Source: Marchantia polymorpha subsp. ruderalis (Eukaryota > Streptophyta > Marchantiopsida > Marchantiales > Marchantiaceae). From it: DNA of 64,000 bases. Shown here one piece after another: positions 62,955 to 64,000 of this stretch (the first letter of the stretch is position 1; the number at the start of each line of letters is the position of its first letter). Location of the stretch: NCBI GenBank assembly GCA_037833965.1, contig AP031355.1, positions 26,437,501 to 26,501,500 of the forward strand, given 5' to 3'. Both the position numbers and the translations under genes were made by a program. A model generated the notes under the pieces. That model had not been told where the DNA came from. It ran no database searches and saw only the letters and a list, made by a program, of their open reading frames with translations.

Positions 62955-64000
62955 AGAGCGAGGAGTGTCGTCTAGCTAGAAGACGGACGGAGCGTGTGTG
63001 TGCGAAGTTTCCATCCGCTCTCAGATGATTTGCACCAGAGGTGCTGAGATTTGTATGCACTTCCACACAACAAAACGCTCCATTCCCACGCTGAGTTTCT
63101 TCAGCCTTCAAGGCCAACATCCTCCACTTGGCTCCTGACGCTCTGACTGTCACAGTGAGAACGGTCGCTGTTCAGTTGGGGGAAAGACGAACCTGTCAGT
63201 TCGGCGAGAGACCCCTCGCAACCAAGATACGCTACACAAGTCTACTGCTGAGCCAGAAGCTAGATTCCGATTCCGATTTCGAGCGGACAGCGGATTCAGA
63301 AAGTAAGATTCTCCATAAGCCTAGCGTTGTTTGTGGTACGGCTCTACTTGAAGGGGTCTTTATTCCGTTATGCTCTATACTTCATACGTCAGACAAGGGG
63401 TATTAACCGTACATCGAGGCCGTCCGTCTGACAAAAGTGCAATGGCTGACAGTGCTGAGTTTGGCGGAGCTGAGTAGGAGTCCATGAAGACCACTAGGCA
63501 GCTCGTATCTACGCTGCGGTGTTGACTCCAAAGACAGCTGTCTCATGTGAGCTTCACGTGGAAGTTCTCGGAAGAACTTCACGTGCCGCACGACACCATT
63601 CTGTCGATTAAAATCGAAACTGACCACCGATCAGCGTGAAATTGATACAAACTATCAAGTTTGCTGCTCAATTCGAAGCTTGCTCTTGACTGTGTAAGAC
63701 CTGTTTTTCTTCCCGTCTTCCACCAACCATTGCATGTCAGAGTAATGAAGTTCTTACAAAGTTGCAGGGAGGGAAGGCGGGAATGGGGTAGCGAGAGTAT
63801 ATTGAATAAAATTGGAGGATGAATGTCAGGTCTTCACTGGTGCCTTCATATATGAGAGTGGAGAATTACGTTGTACATGAATATTTAGGATACGAGTCTC
63901 CGGTTGGTATGAAGTGAGGATTTGGAACATGTCTCTGCTTATGAAAGTTGCAGAAATTTGGAGTTAAGCTAATCACTGCTGCCCTTCATGAGTTCTGGCT
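62955..64000. other. Right-edge region, no firm gene
   Basis: Normal-GC DNA with a 92-codon frame (63128-63406, +) lacking an ATG start and with no recognised motif. It could be the leader of a gene beyond the window. Confidence 0.4.
63555..63585. repeat. Near-perfect foldback with G-box ends
   Basis: CACGTGGAAGTTCT (63555-63568), loop CGGA, then AGAACTTCACGTG, the reverse complement lacking one C. The arms end in the G-box word CACGTG. Confidence 0.85.

Overview
This is a nuclear window from a land plant. The exon-intron genes are spliced at canonical GT-AG sites and encode plant-specific proteins: a plastid prephenate/aspartate aminotransferase, plastid geranylgeranyl diphosphate synthase, the separate plant-type ATP-citrate lyase A subunit, an NHX5/6-type endosomal antiporter and a plant-type RBR ubiquitin ligase. 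GC-rich 5' leaders sit in very AT-rich intergenic DNA loaded with decayed transposons. This fits a non-flowering land plant such as a bryophyte, but I cannot name the species from the sequence.

Layout. 1-3.0 kb: Ty1/copia fossil. 5.7-6.9 kb: RBR ligase pseudogene (+). 7.2-8.3 kb: hAT transposase remnant (-). 10.4-12.4 kb: complete six-exon RBR ligase (-), parent of that pseudogene. 14.7-15.6 kb: probable Ty3/gypsy gag scrap and a near-perfect 2 x 146 bp tandem duplication. 18.1-18.9 kb: non-autonomous hAT element with intact 8-bp target duplication. 19.4-22.1 kb: GC-rich, internally duplicated region with an unrecognised ORF. 26.2-27.5 kb: single-exon GGPP synthase (+). 30.5-34.4 kb: thirteen-exon ATP-citrate lyase subunit A (-). 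39.1-43.3 kb: ten-exon aminotransferase (+). 45.5-47.0 kb: its truncated duplicate (+). 47.5-55.7 kb: 21-exon NHX antiporter (-) with a U12-type AT-AC intron, micro-exons and an unusual Trp-rich tail. 58.3-60.7 kb: unrecognised acidic ORFs, a captured Mtr4/Ski2-like helicase fragment and a GC-rich block. 61.0 kb: decayed tRNA-Arg(UCU)-like sequence. 61.5-61.9 kb: five-unit tandem array. 62.4-62.9 kb: second copy of the hAT element.

The five intact genes show no shared pathway or operon-like logic. They are ordinary housekeeping genes: cytosolic acetyl-CoA supply, plastid isoprenoid precursors, plastid Phe/Tyr synthesis, endosomal pH and ion balance, and ubiquitination. For all four spliced genes I followed every junction by hand. 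Each gives one open frame with consistent phases (410, 423, 505 and 735 residues), so the models are strong although unverified by RNA.

The most interesting signals are: the scatter of short, near-perfect foldbacks (arms 8-17 bp, loops 1-15 bp), two of them exactly at a deletion junction; the hAT family carrying TTAACCGG arrays; and the NHX gene's minor-spliceosome intron, alternative C-terminus and in-frame duplicated splice donor.
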